From contig CAZZCU010000044.1 in the NCBI GenBank assembly GCA_964652825.1, forward strand, positions 1-12,841: a stretch of 12,841 bases of DNA, written 5' to 3'. Of this stretch, positions 1 to 7,358 are shown in pieces (within the stretch, counting starts at the first letter, position 1; the number at the start of each line of letters is the position of its first letter). This DNA comes from CAZZCU01 sp964652825. GTDB lineage: Bacteria > Bdellovibrionota_B > Oligoflexia > Oligoflexales > CAZZCU01. Under the pieces are notes generated by a model, which saw nothing but the letters and a program-made list of their open reading frames with translations, ran no database searches and was not told where the DNA came from. Position numbers and translations under genes: made by a program.

Positions 1-18
1 CGTGCTAGCCTGTACATA

Positions 19-24
19 TATAAT
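19..24 (+). promoter_or_regulatory. Candidate -10 element for the phosphatase operon
   Basis: A perfect TATAAT lies 28 bases before the ATG of the phosphatase gene. A matching -35 at normal spacing would fall at or before the first base of the window, so only half the promoter can be judged. Transcription would start near position 31, giving a leader of about 22 bases. Confidence 0.35.
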
Positions 25-52
25 GTCTGTCCTCTAACTATGACCATGCGAG

Positions 53-1987
53 ATGCCTATTAAATTCTTGTCTCTCCACTACAAATTTCTTGGTTTGTCG
101 CTGATTTTGATCAGCCTGGCGACTGGTCTGTATTTGTATTTGGCGACTGAGTTATTCAAAAAAGATAAGCAAGCTTACATTTATGATAATAATGCCGCGC
201 TGGTTGAGACATTGGCGGAAGAGGTCTCGGCCAGTCTTATGGGTAGTATTAATACGGCTCGTCATGCGGTGCTGGTGTGGGCTCGGAGCAATCAGGCGCC
301 TGAAGCTCTGGAAACTGTTAAGGCTGTGTTGCAGGATGATGATGGCTTTGTTGATTTTGCTGTCATGCGTGTAAATGCTGATAGTACCTCGCAAGCCACC
401 AATGAAATCCTCCGTATTACCCACGAAAATTACCTGCAGCCATACAATGCCGGTGTTCTGGATCTGGACGCGGCACGCAAGCAAGCATCGCTGCCATTGG
501 CGAGTGTGTTGCAGAGCGATGTTTTGTTTCGCAATATCATTATTAACGACAATCTGATTCTCTTGGAGATGATGATGCCGTTAAGTATGAATTCCGCCGC
601 CAAGCCGGATCACGTGGTATCAGCATTGTTGCGTCAAGATCGTCGTCTAACAATGTTCCAACGTTCAAAAATGTATACCACTTACCTGACAACACGCCGC
701 GGATCCATTCTGGTTCACAGCGACGCTACTCTGGTAATGAAGCGGGCACCATTGCCAAATCAGGCGTTGGTCACTGAAATTATTGAGTCAAAGATTAACA
801 ATGGTGCGCGCGAATACATTGATGCGACGGCAAATCGCCATATTCTTGCTTACAAAAAACTAGGCGTTGGCGATTTGTATGCGTTTTCAGAAATTCCCTA
901 CGATAAGGCTTTTTTGGCCACCAAGGATTTGATCGACAAGTCTATCTGGTTTGCCGTCTTGGTATTCAGTTTGTCTTTCGCTATCAGCTTGTTGTTTACG
1001 CGTAAACTTACGGATGCTTTGCGTCGCTTGTATAATGCTTCCATTCAGGTGGCTCAAGGCGACTTCTCCGTTCGGGTTGCCGCCAGCACGCGTGATGAGG
1101 TGGGAGCTTTAACTAATAGCTTCAATCATATGACTGGAGAGATCAGTCGTCTGCTGGTTGAGACGGAAGTTAAAGCCAGAATGGAACACGAGCTTAGAAC
1201 AGCACAGTTGGTCCAGGAGAATTTTTTCCCACAAAAAAGCTTTGTTTTTGATGGCGTTGAAATTGTTTCTTACTTCAAGCCGGCGACAGAATGCGGTGGT
1301 GACTGGTGGACAGTTTTGCCTGTTGGTCGCAAGTTTGCCGTATTGATTGGTGATGCGACCGGTCATGGCGTTCCAGCGGCACTCATTACCGCTGCGGCAC
1401 ATAGTTGTGCAAGTACTTTGGCAAAACTTAGCTTGCAGCTACCCGATTTGTTGGCTGATCCGGCGCTCATTGCTTCCTATCTCAATCATGCTGTCTGTGA
1501 GGCGGGGCGCGGCAAAATAAAAATGACTTTTTTCATTGCCATTATTGATCCTGATTCGGGTCAAATTTCCTACGTGAATGCGGCGCACGAGACCCCGGTT
1601 GTTTGTCGCAACGCCAAGCAGTTCAGTGCTGATCAGCCGGCCGGGCGAGATATGTTGGATTCCGTGACGACGTCTCCGGATCGTTGCATGGGCGAGGCAT
1701 TGGACGCCAAATTTCGTACGCAAACCATGACGTTGAACGTAGGCGATGCTTTGGTGTTTTATACAGATGGTCTCCTGGAGAATACCAATAATGCCGGCGA
1801 GGAATACGGAGAGTCACGCTTTTTGCGCTCTTATCTTAAGCACGCCTACAAGAATGCAACCGAACTTTGCGCGGATGTTGTGACTGACTACGAGTCGTTT
1901 GCAGGTAACCAGGCGAGCAAAGATGATATGACGATTGTCGTAATAACCCGTTCATCATCGTCTTCTGCGTTGAAGGTGGCCGTATAA
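53..1987 (+). CDS. Membrane sensor phosphatase: periplasmic domain, HAMP, SpoIIE/PP2C (RsbU-like)
   Basis: This 644-residue protein fits a transmembrane serine phosphatase that senses an envelope or external signal and dephosphorylates a STAS antagonist. Residues 9-31 form a first membrane helix and about 32-296 a periplasmic sensor region of Cache-like size. Residues 297-317 are a second helix, followed by a HAMP linker (about 318-370) and a PP2C/SpoIIE catalytic domain (about 395-635). Metal-binding acidic residues are all visible: D417 in GGDWW, D434 in GDATGHG, D572 in YTDG, and D624/D625 in DDMT. This suggests a competent enzyme. The gene heads an operon; its TAA is followed after one base by the ATG of the kinase gene, implying translational coupling. 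No strong Shine-Dalgarno precedes the ATG, but the start gives a sensible N-terminal signal anchor. Function within the family is secure; the signal and exact substrate are inferred, the latter being the STAS protein two genes on. Confidence 0.93.
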   Translation: MPIKFLSLHYKFLGLSLILISLATGLYLYLATELFKKDKQAYIYDNNAALVETLAEEVSASLMGSINTARHAVLVWARSNQAPEALETVKAVLQDDDGFVDFAVMRVNADSTSQATNEILRITHENYLQPYNAGVLDLDAARKQASLPLASVLQSDVLFRNIIINDNLILLEMMMPLSMNSAAKPDHVVSALLRQDRRLTMFQRSKMYTTYLTTRRGSILVHSDATLVMKRAPLPNQALVTEIIESKINNGAREYIDATANRHILAYKKLGVGDLYAFSEIPYDKAFLATKDLIDKSIWFAVLVFSLSFAISLLFTRKLTDALRRLYNASIQVAQGDFSVRVAASTRDEVGALTNSFNHMTGEISRLLVETEVKARMEHELRTAQLVQENFFPQKSFVFDGVEIVSYFKPATECGGDWWTVLPVGRKFAVLIGDATGHGVPAALITAAAHSCASTLAKLSLQLPDLLADPALIASYLNHAVCEAGRGKIKMTFFIAIIDPDSGQISYVNAAHETPVVCRNAKQFSADQPAGRDMLDSVTTSPDRCMGEALDAKFRTQTMTLNVGDALVFYTDGLLENTNNAGEEYGESRFLRSYLKHAYKNATELCADVVTDYESFAGNQASKDDMTIVVITRSSSSSALKVAV

Positions 1988-1988
1988 T

Positions 1989-2927
1989 ATGCAGCGGGTG
2001 ATTGTTATATCGAACAATGATTGGCTGGCTCGGCAGATTGATGGCGTCTTGTCACCAGCATTTGAAGATATTCTGAGTCAAGATTCCTCTTGCTTGCGCA
2101 AAGGCCTGGATGACGCAGCTATCTATATAGTTGATGCAATGTGCATTGAGCCCGATCTGAAAGCTCATCTTCAGCGCCTTGCTGAAGCAAAGCAGGTTAT
2201 TGTGGTATCCGAGAGTGATATCGAGCGGATTATTCCGCTGATTTCCTCCGTTCCCGAAGTCAGTCATTTTTTTGGCTCCTTTAATGAAAAAAATGGATCG
2301 CTGTTTTTGACGACAGTGCGTCGTTGTCTTGATTACAAGACCGCAGACGCTGTTTCGTACTTGCAACCGTCTTCTGCGATCTCCACGCGTCGCATGACGC
2401 GTTATAGCGAGATTGGCGAGGTTTTAAGCGTGGTTCGTAATGCGGCCGCCCAGACCGGGGCGTTTTCGGAGTTGGGCAACATAGTGGCTACCGTTACCTC
2501 GGAAATGGTGATGAATGCTTGTTTTGACGCTCCGATCGATAAGTCTACGGGTCGACCGAAATATGCGCATTTGCCTCGAACTACAAATTTGACTCTGCTG
2601 GACGATGAGACTGTTACAATTAAGTATGGTTTCGATAACGAGAGTTTTCTTGTGAGTGTAACCGATAATTTCGGTGCGCTGGATCGAAAAACAGTTGTTG
2701 ATCATCTGGAGCGATGTGCGGCTCGTGGTCCTAATCAAGTGCGCTACGATGGCGGTGGTGCAGGTATCGGGTTGTATATGTTATTCAGGTACTCGTCGCA
2801 GTTGGATTTTCATATCTGTCCGGGAGAAAAAACAGAGGTGATAGCTTTGGTGTCCCTGAGTAAACGTCTGCGTGAGTATGAAATGAGCGGACCTTGCATT
2901 AACTTTTTTGTTAGGGGTCGCCCATGA
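1989..2927 (+). CDS. GHKL ATPase of anti-sigma/serine-kinase type with receiver-like N-terminus
   Basis: This 312-residue cytosolic protein has two parts. The C-terminal half (about 140-290) is a GHKL ATP-binding domain: an N box with E172 and N176, a G1 box D226-N-F-G, and a glycine-rich G2 loop at 255-261 (GGGAGIG). There is no HisKA dimerisation/phosphoacceptor region, which favours an RsbW-type serine kinase over a histidine kinase. The N-terminal 120 residues have the strand/helix rhythm of a CheY-like receiver. However, the usual acidic pair is N9-N10-D11, D49 is the only plausible phosphoacceptor, and the conserved Lys near 96-98 appears lost, so this is likely a pseudo-receiver. Its ATG overlaps the stop region of neither neighbour upstream (1-bp gap) and its TGA overlaps the STAS start (ATGA). 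Inferred job: phosphorylate and be sequestered by the STAS partner, releasing or binding an unidentified target. Confidence 0.82.
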   Translation: MQRVIVISNNDWLARQIDGVLSPAFEDILSQDSSCLRKGLDDAAIYIVDAMCIEPDLKAHLQRLAEAKQVIVVSESDIERIIPLISSVPEVSHFFGSFNEKNGSLFLTTVRRCLDYKTADAVSYLQPSSAISTRRMTRYSEIGEVLSVVRNAAAQTGAFSELGNIVATVTSEMVMNACFDAPIDKSTGRPKYAHLPRTTNLTLLDDETVTIKYGFDNESFLVSVTDNFGALDRKTVVDHLERCAARGPNQVRYDGGGAGIGLYMLFRYSSQLDFHICPGEKTEVIALVSLSKRLREYEMSGPCINFFVRGRP

Positions 2928-3412
2928 TGGATTCCTTGAAAATTACAACGTCCAAAACTGGCAATGTGATCACATATGTTCTGGCGGGTGCGATGGATGA
3001 ACATGCACAGTATCCAAAAATATCTGGTCCGGATATCGAGTCCGTTGTTTTTGATTTTGCCGGTGTTGAGTTGATTAATTCAACCGGCCTTCAAAGTTGG
3101 ATAAAGTTCCTGGAATCAGTGCCGACCGCGGCTAATGTGATTTTTCGTCGATGTTCGCAACGGGTGATTAACCAGCTAAATCTTTTTCCGGGATTTACCG
3201 CTAATCGGGTTATTCGGGTCGATTCCTTTTTCGCGCCTTATCATTGTGCAAGCTGTGATTCGTCTAAAGGAGTTCTGCTGGAGCTGAAGGAACACACATC
3301 AGAAGTTATTCGTGATATCGCTCCAGAGATCAAATGCGATAAATGCGCGCGTTTGATGGAATTTGACAGCATTCCCAAGAAGTACTTCTTATTCGCCAAG
3401 TCTTTGGCCTAG
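2924..3412 (+). CDS. STAS-like anti-sigma-factor antagonist with C-terminal zinc-ribbon-like tail
   Basis: This 162-residue protein starts at ATG 2924, overlapping the kinase TGA; an in-frame ATG at 2927 is an alternative. Residues about 5-100 form a STAS-like fold. The phosphoacceptor loop N52-S53-T54-G55-L56 aligns with D-S-S-G-L of SpoIIAA, so S53 is the predicted phosphorylated serine, with Asn replacing the usual preceding Asp. The tail (about 105-162) carries C108/C111 and C138/C141, two CxxC pairs spaced for one zinc ion; classic SpoIIAA/RsbV proteins (about 110-120 residues) end before such a tail. I recall similar STAS-plus-CxxC proteins beside SpoIIE phosphatases in other bacteria but cannot verify this here. 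It should be the substrate of both the upstream kinase and the phosphatase. It is the last gene of the operon. Confidence 0.8.
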   Translation: MMDSLKITTSKTGNVITYVLAGAMDEHAQYPKISGPDIESVVFDFAGVELINSTGLQSWIKFLESVPTAANVIFRRCSQRVINQLNLFPGFTANRVIRVDSFFAPYHCASCDSSKGVLLELKEHTSEVIRDIAPEIKCDKCARLMEFDSIPKKYFLFAKSLA

Positions 3413-4779
3413 CCGACTTTTTGTCTTTGTCGGCCACCAACTGCGAGCTTAGGGATAGTTAAAATAAATCTGGGGCTACTTGCGGTCTCGTCTAAAGCCA
3501 AGCTCCCGCCGTGTGTTTCGGCGATTGATCGCGAGATACTCAACCCCAAGCCTGTGCCTTTGCCAATGGCTTTGGTAGTGAAGAATGGTTGAAATATTTT
3601 CTTGGCGATTTCCTTTTTGACAGGCTCACCGGTATTGGTAATTACGAACGTCACGCAGTGACCAAAATCATTGACGTCGAGCTTTATCCAGCGATCAGAC
3701 AGACCATCGACCGCATCATGCGCATTATTCAGCAGATTAAGAATAATCTGCGATATTTCCGTTGGTCGGCAGTCGATATTGAGTTGATCGTTAATCGCGG
3801 ATATCTCCAGCCTGGTGCCGCTGTTACGGATTCTTTGACCACAGAGAGCTAGAGTGTCGGCGATAATTTTAGCTACCGAGAACGGTTCTGGATCGTCGGT
3901 GCTTTGATCGCGTGAGAATGTCCGCAGGCCATTGACGATTTTCTCGATACGCACACCCATGTTGTCGACCATGCCAATTGCGTCTTGAACCTTCTTAATG
4001 TTTTCCATTAAGTCGCGTTGCAGCAAAATGTCGATGATTTCACATTGTCCTTTTAATACCTGAAGCGGATTGTTGATTTCATGGGCAATGCCGCTCGCCA
4101 TTTCCCCCAGTGCGGACATTTTTGATGCTTGGACGATCATCATTTGTTGCGTGGCGATTAGTTGTTCGGCCTTCTTCCGCTCGGTGATATCCATAGCGAC
4201 AATGACGAAGCCGGTGTCATTTTGATTGTTGGTTTCGGTTAGTTTCGAGGCGGAAATTAGCACTGGAATTTGCTTGCCGCTCTTGGATTCAAANNNNNNN
4301 NNNNNNNNNNNNNNNNNNNNNNNNNNNNNNNNNNNNNNNNNNNNNNNNNNNNNNNNNNNNNNNNNNNNNNNNNNNNNNNNNNNNNNNNNNNNNCGCTGTT
4401 CGCTATTTTTAAGATCGGTAATGTCTTGCAGAGTGAAGACGAGTGCCTGAGTATCGCCAATCTGTGTTAACTTGAAACCCATGTCGACGATGATTTTGCG
4501 TTTACTGCGTTTTTGAATAATAACATTGTGTTCAAAGAGTTTGCGAAAGAATCGATCCAGCGGGCCATTGAATAGAGAGCGAATTCTAGTCTTATCCGCG
4601 TCGGAGAAAATGTCGGATAACGTCATCTTCTCTAGTTCCGCCATTTCATAACCTGTGAGCTCTTCAGCCTCGCTATTGGAGCAGATAATCGCTCCATGCG
4701 GCGGAATCGCAACAAACACAGCGGCGCTTACGTCGTCGAAACGTCCAAGGAATGCCATTCTTAAAGCGCTGATATCCAT
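3409..4779 (-). CDS. Soluble PAS-PAS sensor histidine kinase (interrupted by an assembly gap)
   Basis: Read on the minus strand from the ATG at 4779, preceded by GGAG five bases upstream, this encodes a cytosolic kinase without membrane helices. Residues about 10-125 are a PAS domain ending in the typical D-I-T motif. A second PAS domain is represented only by its C-terminal half (about 163-210, ending DITERKKAEQ) because 100 N bases cover the rest. Next come HisKA with H233 in GIAHEINNPL (numbering includes the 34 placeholder residues), an N box (NLLNNAHDAV) and a HATPase domain with the G2 motif GKGTGLGLS. In the G1 box the adenine-binding Asp appears as N382 (ITNTGEP), a substitution worth noting. 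It lies 24 bp after the FecR gene, so probably the same transcript. No receiver or response regulator is adjacent, so the phosphate acceptor is unknown. Confidence 0.9.
   Translation of the reverse strand: MDISALRMAFLGRFDDVSAAVFVAIPPHGAIICSNSEAEELTGYEMAELEKMTLSDIFSDADKTRIRSLFNGPLDRFFRKLFEHNVIIQKRSKRKIIVDMGFKLTQIGDTQALVFTLQDITDLKNSEQXXXXXXXXXXXXXXXXXXXXXXXXXXXXXXXXXXFESKSGKQIPVLISASKLTETNNQNDTGFVIVAMDITERKKAEQLIATQQMMIVQASKMSALGEMASGIAHEINNPLQVLKGQCEIIDILLQRDLMENIKKVQDAIGMVDNMGVRIEKIVNGLRTFSRDQSTDDPEPFSVAKIIADTLALCGQRIRNSGTRLEISAINDQLNIDCRPTEISQIILNLLNNAHDAVDGLSDRWIKLDVNDFGHCVTFVITNTGEPVKKEIAKKIFQPFFTTKAIGKGTGLGLSISRSIAETHGGSLALDETASSPRFILTIPKLAVGGRQRQKVG
3412..3434 (+). terminator. Weak hairpin at the convergent gene junction
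   Basis: GCCGAC at 3412-3417 can pair with GTCGGC at 3429-3434 around an 11-base T-rich loop, immediately after the STAS stop. It lies inside the last codons of the opposing kinase gene. No T tract follows, so intrinsic termination is doubtful; it may simply protect mRNA ends. Confidence 0.25.
4294..4393. other. Assembly gap of 100 N inside the histidine kinase gene
   Basis: Exactly 100 undetermined bases interrupt the second PAS domain. A round 100 is the usual placeholder for a gap of unknown length. Both flanks happen to stay in one frame at this length, giving 34 unknown residues, but a PAS domain normally needs roughly twice that before the visible half, so real sequence is probably missing. 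Confidence 0.98.
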
Positions 4780-4803
4780 ATTTTCTCCAGCTTAAATTAC
4801 GGA

Positions 4804-7194
4804 CTAAAAACCGTAACTAAAATTACCGTACAAACTTTGCGTATATATTTCCGTATCTGCTCGCCATGTTGGCTCGTTAATTTGGCTGCGATGACCGTCC
4901 GCTTGCCAGTTAAAACCATAAGATGCTCTCTCAAATCGCAGTTGACGTTTATATCCGAGGTTAAAACCGAGCTTTGCTGACTCGCGAATGCGATCATCGC
5001 TCCCGCCGAGATGCGCGTTGGCGAGTAGCCTAGCGTTAAGTTGGGTGCGATCGTTGAGGGTGTGGGTGTATTCAGCAAATAAAGCTGGCGACCATGCCGA
5101 GGCGTGGCGTCTGCCAATCGTCTGGTGGTCGGTTGTATACAGGTAGGGAAAAGTTTCCAACATGACACCGCCCCCCACTTTCCAGCGGGTGGTTGCGGGT
5201 TGATATGCCAGCAGTACGCCGATGTTTTGAAAGAGCAGGTGCAGACTTTCCTGGGCGATATCTAGTTTGCCGGTCTCTGGGCTGTTGAAGATATAGGTAG
5301 CGGCGCGCTCATAAGTCAGATGTGTGCTCCATTTGCCGAATTTGATGTCACCGGCTAGCAGGAAGTTATTTGCGGTTATGATGTTTGCGTCTGTGTCTGG
5401 AATGCCTGTTCGCGTTTTATAAAGGATATATTTCGGGCCGACGGCGACTTCGATACTGGCCATACGATTGAACTTCGGCTTTGGGGCGACTGGGGCTTGC
5501 TGCATAGGAGCGGCAGCAACTTGCCGCTGTGTTTGTTTTTGGGTGGTCACCGTTGCTTGCACGGGCGGTGCGACCTCAGGCGCTTTAATGATGATACGAC
5601 TTGGCTTGGAGGTCTTTCCGCGTTTGCCGATGATATCGACACTGGTAACACGCAAGTAGTATTCCCCCGGCTTCAATGCGGAGACATCCAGCGTCGGTGA
5701 TTTAACTTCCTTTTCGATAATGCGGACGTGAAAATCCTCTGTTGAACTTACTTCGACAAAGTATTTATGGGCGCCAGCTACTGGTCGCCATTGGATTTCG
5801 GCAATCGGTGCGACGGTGTCAGCGTAAGCCGTTCCCACAAGGTTGAAATACTGCCAGAAACTTTTGGTTGGGTGGCGCCGTATGGCTCCAGATTTTGGAA
5901 TTTTGATTTGGTAGGTATCTTCCAGCTCTGGGGCATCAAGTTCGTCTGGTTCAGGTGCGAGTGGCATAGCGGCAGGCACGAGGATTTCAAATGCTGCCGG
6001 GTTGCTCCACAAAGCCTCGGGACGATTTTGTGCGCTAGCTCGCACACGCCAGAACATTTTGCGACTGCTTGATCCCGAGGAAATTCGTAGAGGTGGTTTG
6101 GTGTTATCAATCGTTTTGATTACTTTGGAGAAGGATGCATCCTCAGAAAGCTCAAAGCGATAGCTTACGCTATCAAGTTGATCCATCCAGTCGAACGTGA
6201 TGAAGCCGTTTTCGTCCTTAGCTGCAGGCTTATCGGTGCGCGGCTCCAGAATAATTGGCGCGGACTCAAATTTAATACGTAATAGCTGCGGCAGACTTTT
6301 GCCGGCGGTTTTTATGTTGATTACACGCCAATACCAGTACCCTTCGGTGGGAATAGGCAAGGTTGTCGACATCGTCGTGCTTTGACGGCTGGCGGCAATA
6401 CCAGCAAAATCCGGCGTCTTGCTGAGCTCAATCAGGAACGGGCCATCGCCGTCGTCTTTCCAGAATAGCTCGACACCAGCGCTTTCTGGCGCGATGATTA
6501 GGGTCGTGCCATAGTCCGGGCGAACCAGCATTAACGGGCTGGTTTCGACAGTGCCAAGTTCGCCTTCATTGCTCAGTTTGGTGCTTTGGCCTTGTGAGAG
6601 AGCGACTTGTTGCGCATCACTACCAAAACGCATGTTACCTTCGGTAACGGCAATAGCTACGTCACCATTTTTTCCGGCACTCATGCGGGCTCGGGTATTT
6701 TCGCCAGAAAGTCTGGCCGTGGTTTTGCCGGATTTTATCTTGAGATTTGAATTTTGGGCAGTCGATGACTTGATGTGCAGAGTTCCGCGCAAAAGATTCA
6801 ATATCGCTTCCTTGTTATTTTCTTCGATTACAATCAGAGTGTTCTGTCCGAGATCAAACTCGGTCAGATCGCGGAAAACAATTTTTGCGGTGGCATTCTC
6901 ACCGGTGAAAATTTGGTCCTTGGCGTAAAGTATGTCTTTTTCCAGAGCATCGGACCAGGCTGGGAGACTTTGTGGCTTGCGCCGAACTTCTGATTGAATG
7001 CTGTCAATGACGGCGAGGCTGCTGCTGGACAATTGATAGTTTGCAGTTAGCGAAGATCCGGCGAAAAATAACATGTACGCGGCTGCGATCGAAGCGATCA
7101 TGGAAATAATCAGCAATACATGCTCGATTCGTCGATAACGATCGGTATCGATGCTGTGAGGTATGCTCGCCGATGTATAACTATCTAATACCAA
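4804..7194 (-). CDS. FecR-domain protein with FN3-like repeats and C-terminal beta-barrel-like domain
   Basis: This 796-residue envelope protein begins at TTG 7194, supported by GAAGG nine bases upstream and an in-frame TGA at 7209-7207. Residues 25-45 are a hydrophobic helix without a clear AxA cleavage site, so it may stay anchored. About 95-195 form a FecR-like domain. Three modules resembling fibronectin type III repeats follow (about 225-310, 312-405, 460-540), each with a strand pattern around W/YYW-R-V or YYLRV. Residues 541-575 are a Pro/Gln/Ala linker. About 578-796 are rich in alternating amphipathic strands and end NFSYGF, with aromatic residues at the last, third-last and fifth-last positions, like the beta-signal of outer-membrane barrels. 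FecR domains in ferric-siderophore systems pass periplasmic signals to cytoplasmic regulators, but no sigma factor or TonB receptor is present. The kinase gene lies 24 bp downstream, suggesting a joint sensory role (inferred). Confidence 0.82.
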   Translation of the reverse strand: MVLDSYTSASIPHSIDTDRYRRIEHVLLIISMIASIAAAYMLFFAGSSLTANYQLSSSSLAVIDSIQSEVRRKPQSLPAWSDALEKDILYAKDQIFTGENATAKIVFRDLTEFDLGQNTLIVIEENNKEAILNLLRGTLHIKSSTAQNSNLKIKSGKTTARLSGENTRARMSAGKNGDVAIAVTEGNMRFGSDAQQVALSQGQSTKLSNEGELGTVETSPLMLVRPDYGTTLIIAPESAGVELFWKDDGDGPFLIELSKTPDFAGIAASRQSTTMSTTLPIPTEGYWYWRVINIKTAGKSLPQLLRIKFESAPIILEPRTDKPAAKDENGFITFDWMDQLDSVSYRFELSEDASFSKVIKTIDNTKPPLRISSGSSSRKMFWRVRASAQNRPEALWSNPAAFEILVPAAMPLAPEPDELDAPELEDTYQIKIPKSGAIRRHPTKSFWQYFNLVGTAYADTVAPIAEIQWRPVAGAHKYFVEVSSTEDFHVRIIEKEVKSPTLDVSALKPGEYYLRVTSVDIIGKRGKTSKPSRIIIKAPEVAPPVQATVTTQKQTQRQVAAAPMQQAPVAPKPKFNRMASIEVAVGPKYILYKTRTGIPDTDANIITANNFLLAGDIKFGKWSTHLTYERAATYIFNSPETGKLDIAQESLHLLFQNIGVLLAYQPATTRWKVGGGVMLETFPYLYTTDHQTIGRRHASAWSPALFAEYTHTLNDRTQLNARLLANAHLGGSDDRIRESAKLGFNLGYKRQLRFERASYGFNWQADGHRSQINEPTWRADTEIYTQSLYGNFSYGF

Positions 7195-7203
7195 AAAATG
7201 AAA

Positions 7204-7208
7204 CCTTC
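7204..7208 (-). promoter_or_regulatory. Ribosome binding site that fixes the TTG start of the FecR gene
   Basis: On the minus strand GAAGG sits nine bases before TTG 7194-7192. An in-frame TGA lies five codons upstream and no ATG or GTG occurs before residue 32, inside the hydrophobic helix, so the TTG is the best start. Confidence 0.65.
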
Positions 7209-7358
7209 ACATTTTTTGAATAACTCAAAAAAAATCTGACTTCGTTAGAGCTTTCTTTACGCTATCCGTTATATCGGAGTGCCATGGATTTTGTTTAGTC
7301 GGGGGTTTTGGTGTCGGAAGTGATTGGTTTTTAAAGAAAATGCTTCGGAAGTATCGAA

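Noticed and set aside
4797..5168. 123-codon minus-strand open frame inside the FecR gene
   Set aside because: It is an out-of-frame shadow of the barrel-encoding part, with no start signal and no family resemblance.
7195..7358. Intergenic stretch with a repeated TCGGAAGT (7314-7321 and 7345-7352)
   Set aside because: Two 8-base copies 31 bases apart are within chance. I found no convincing terminator for the glycosyltransferase or promoter for the FecR operon here.
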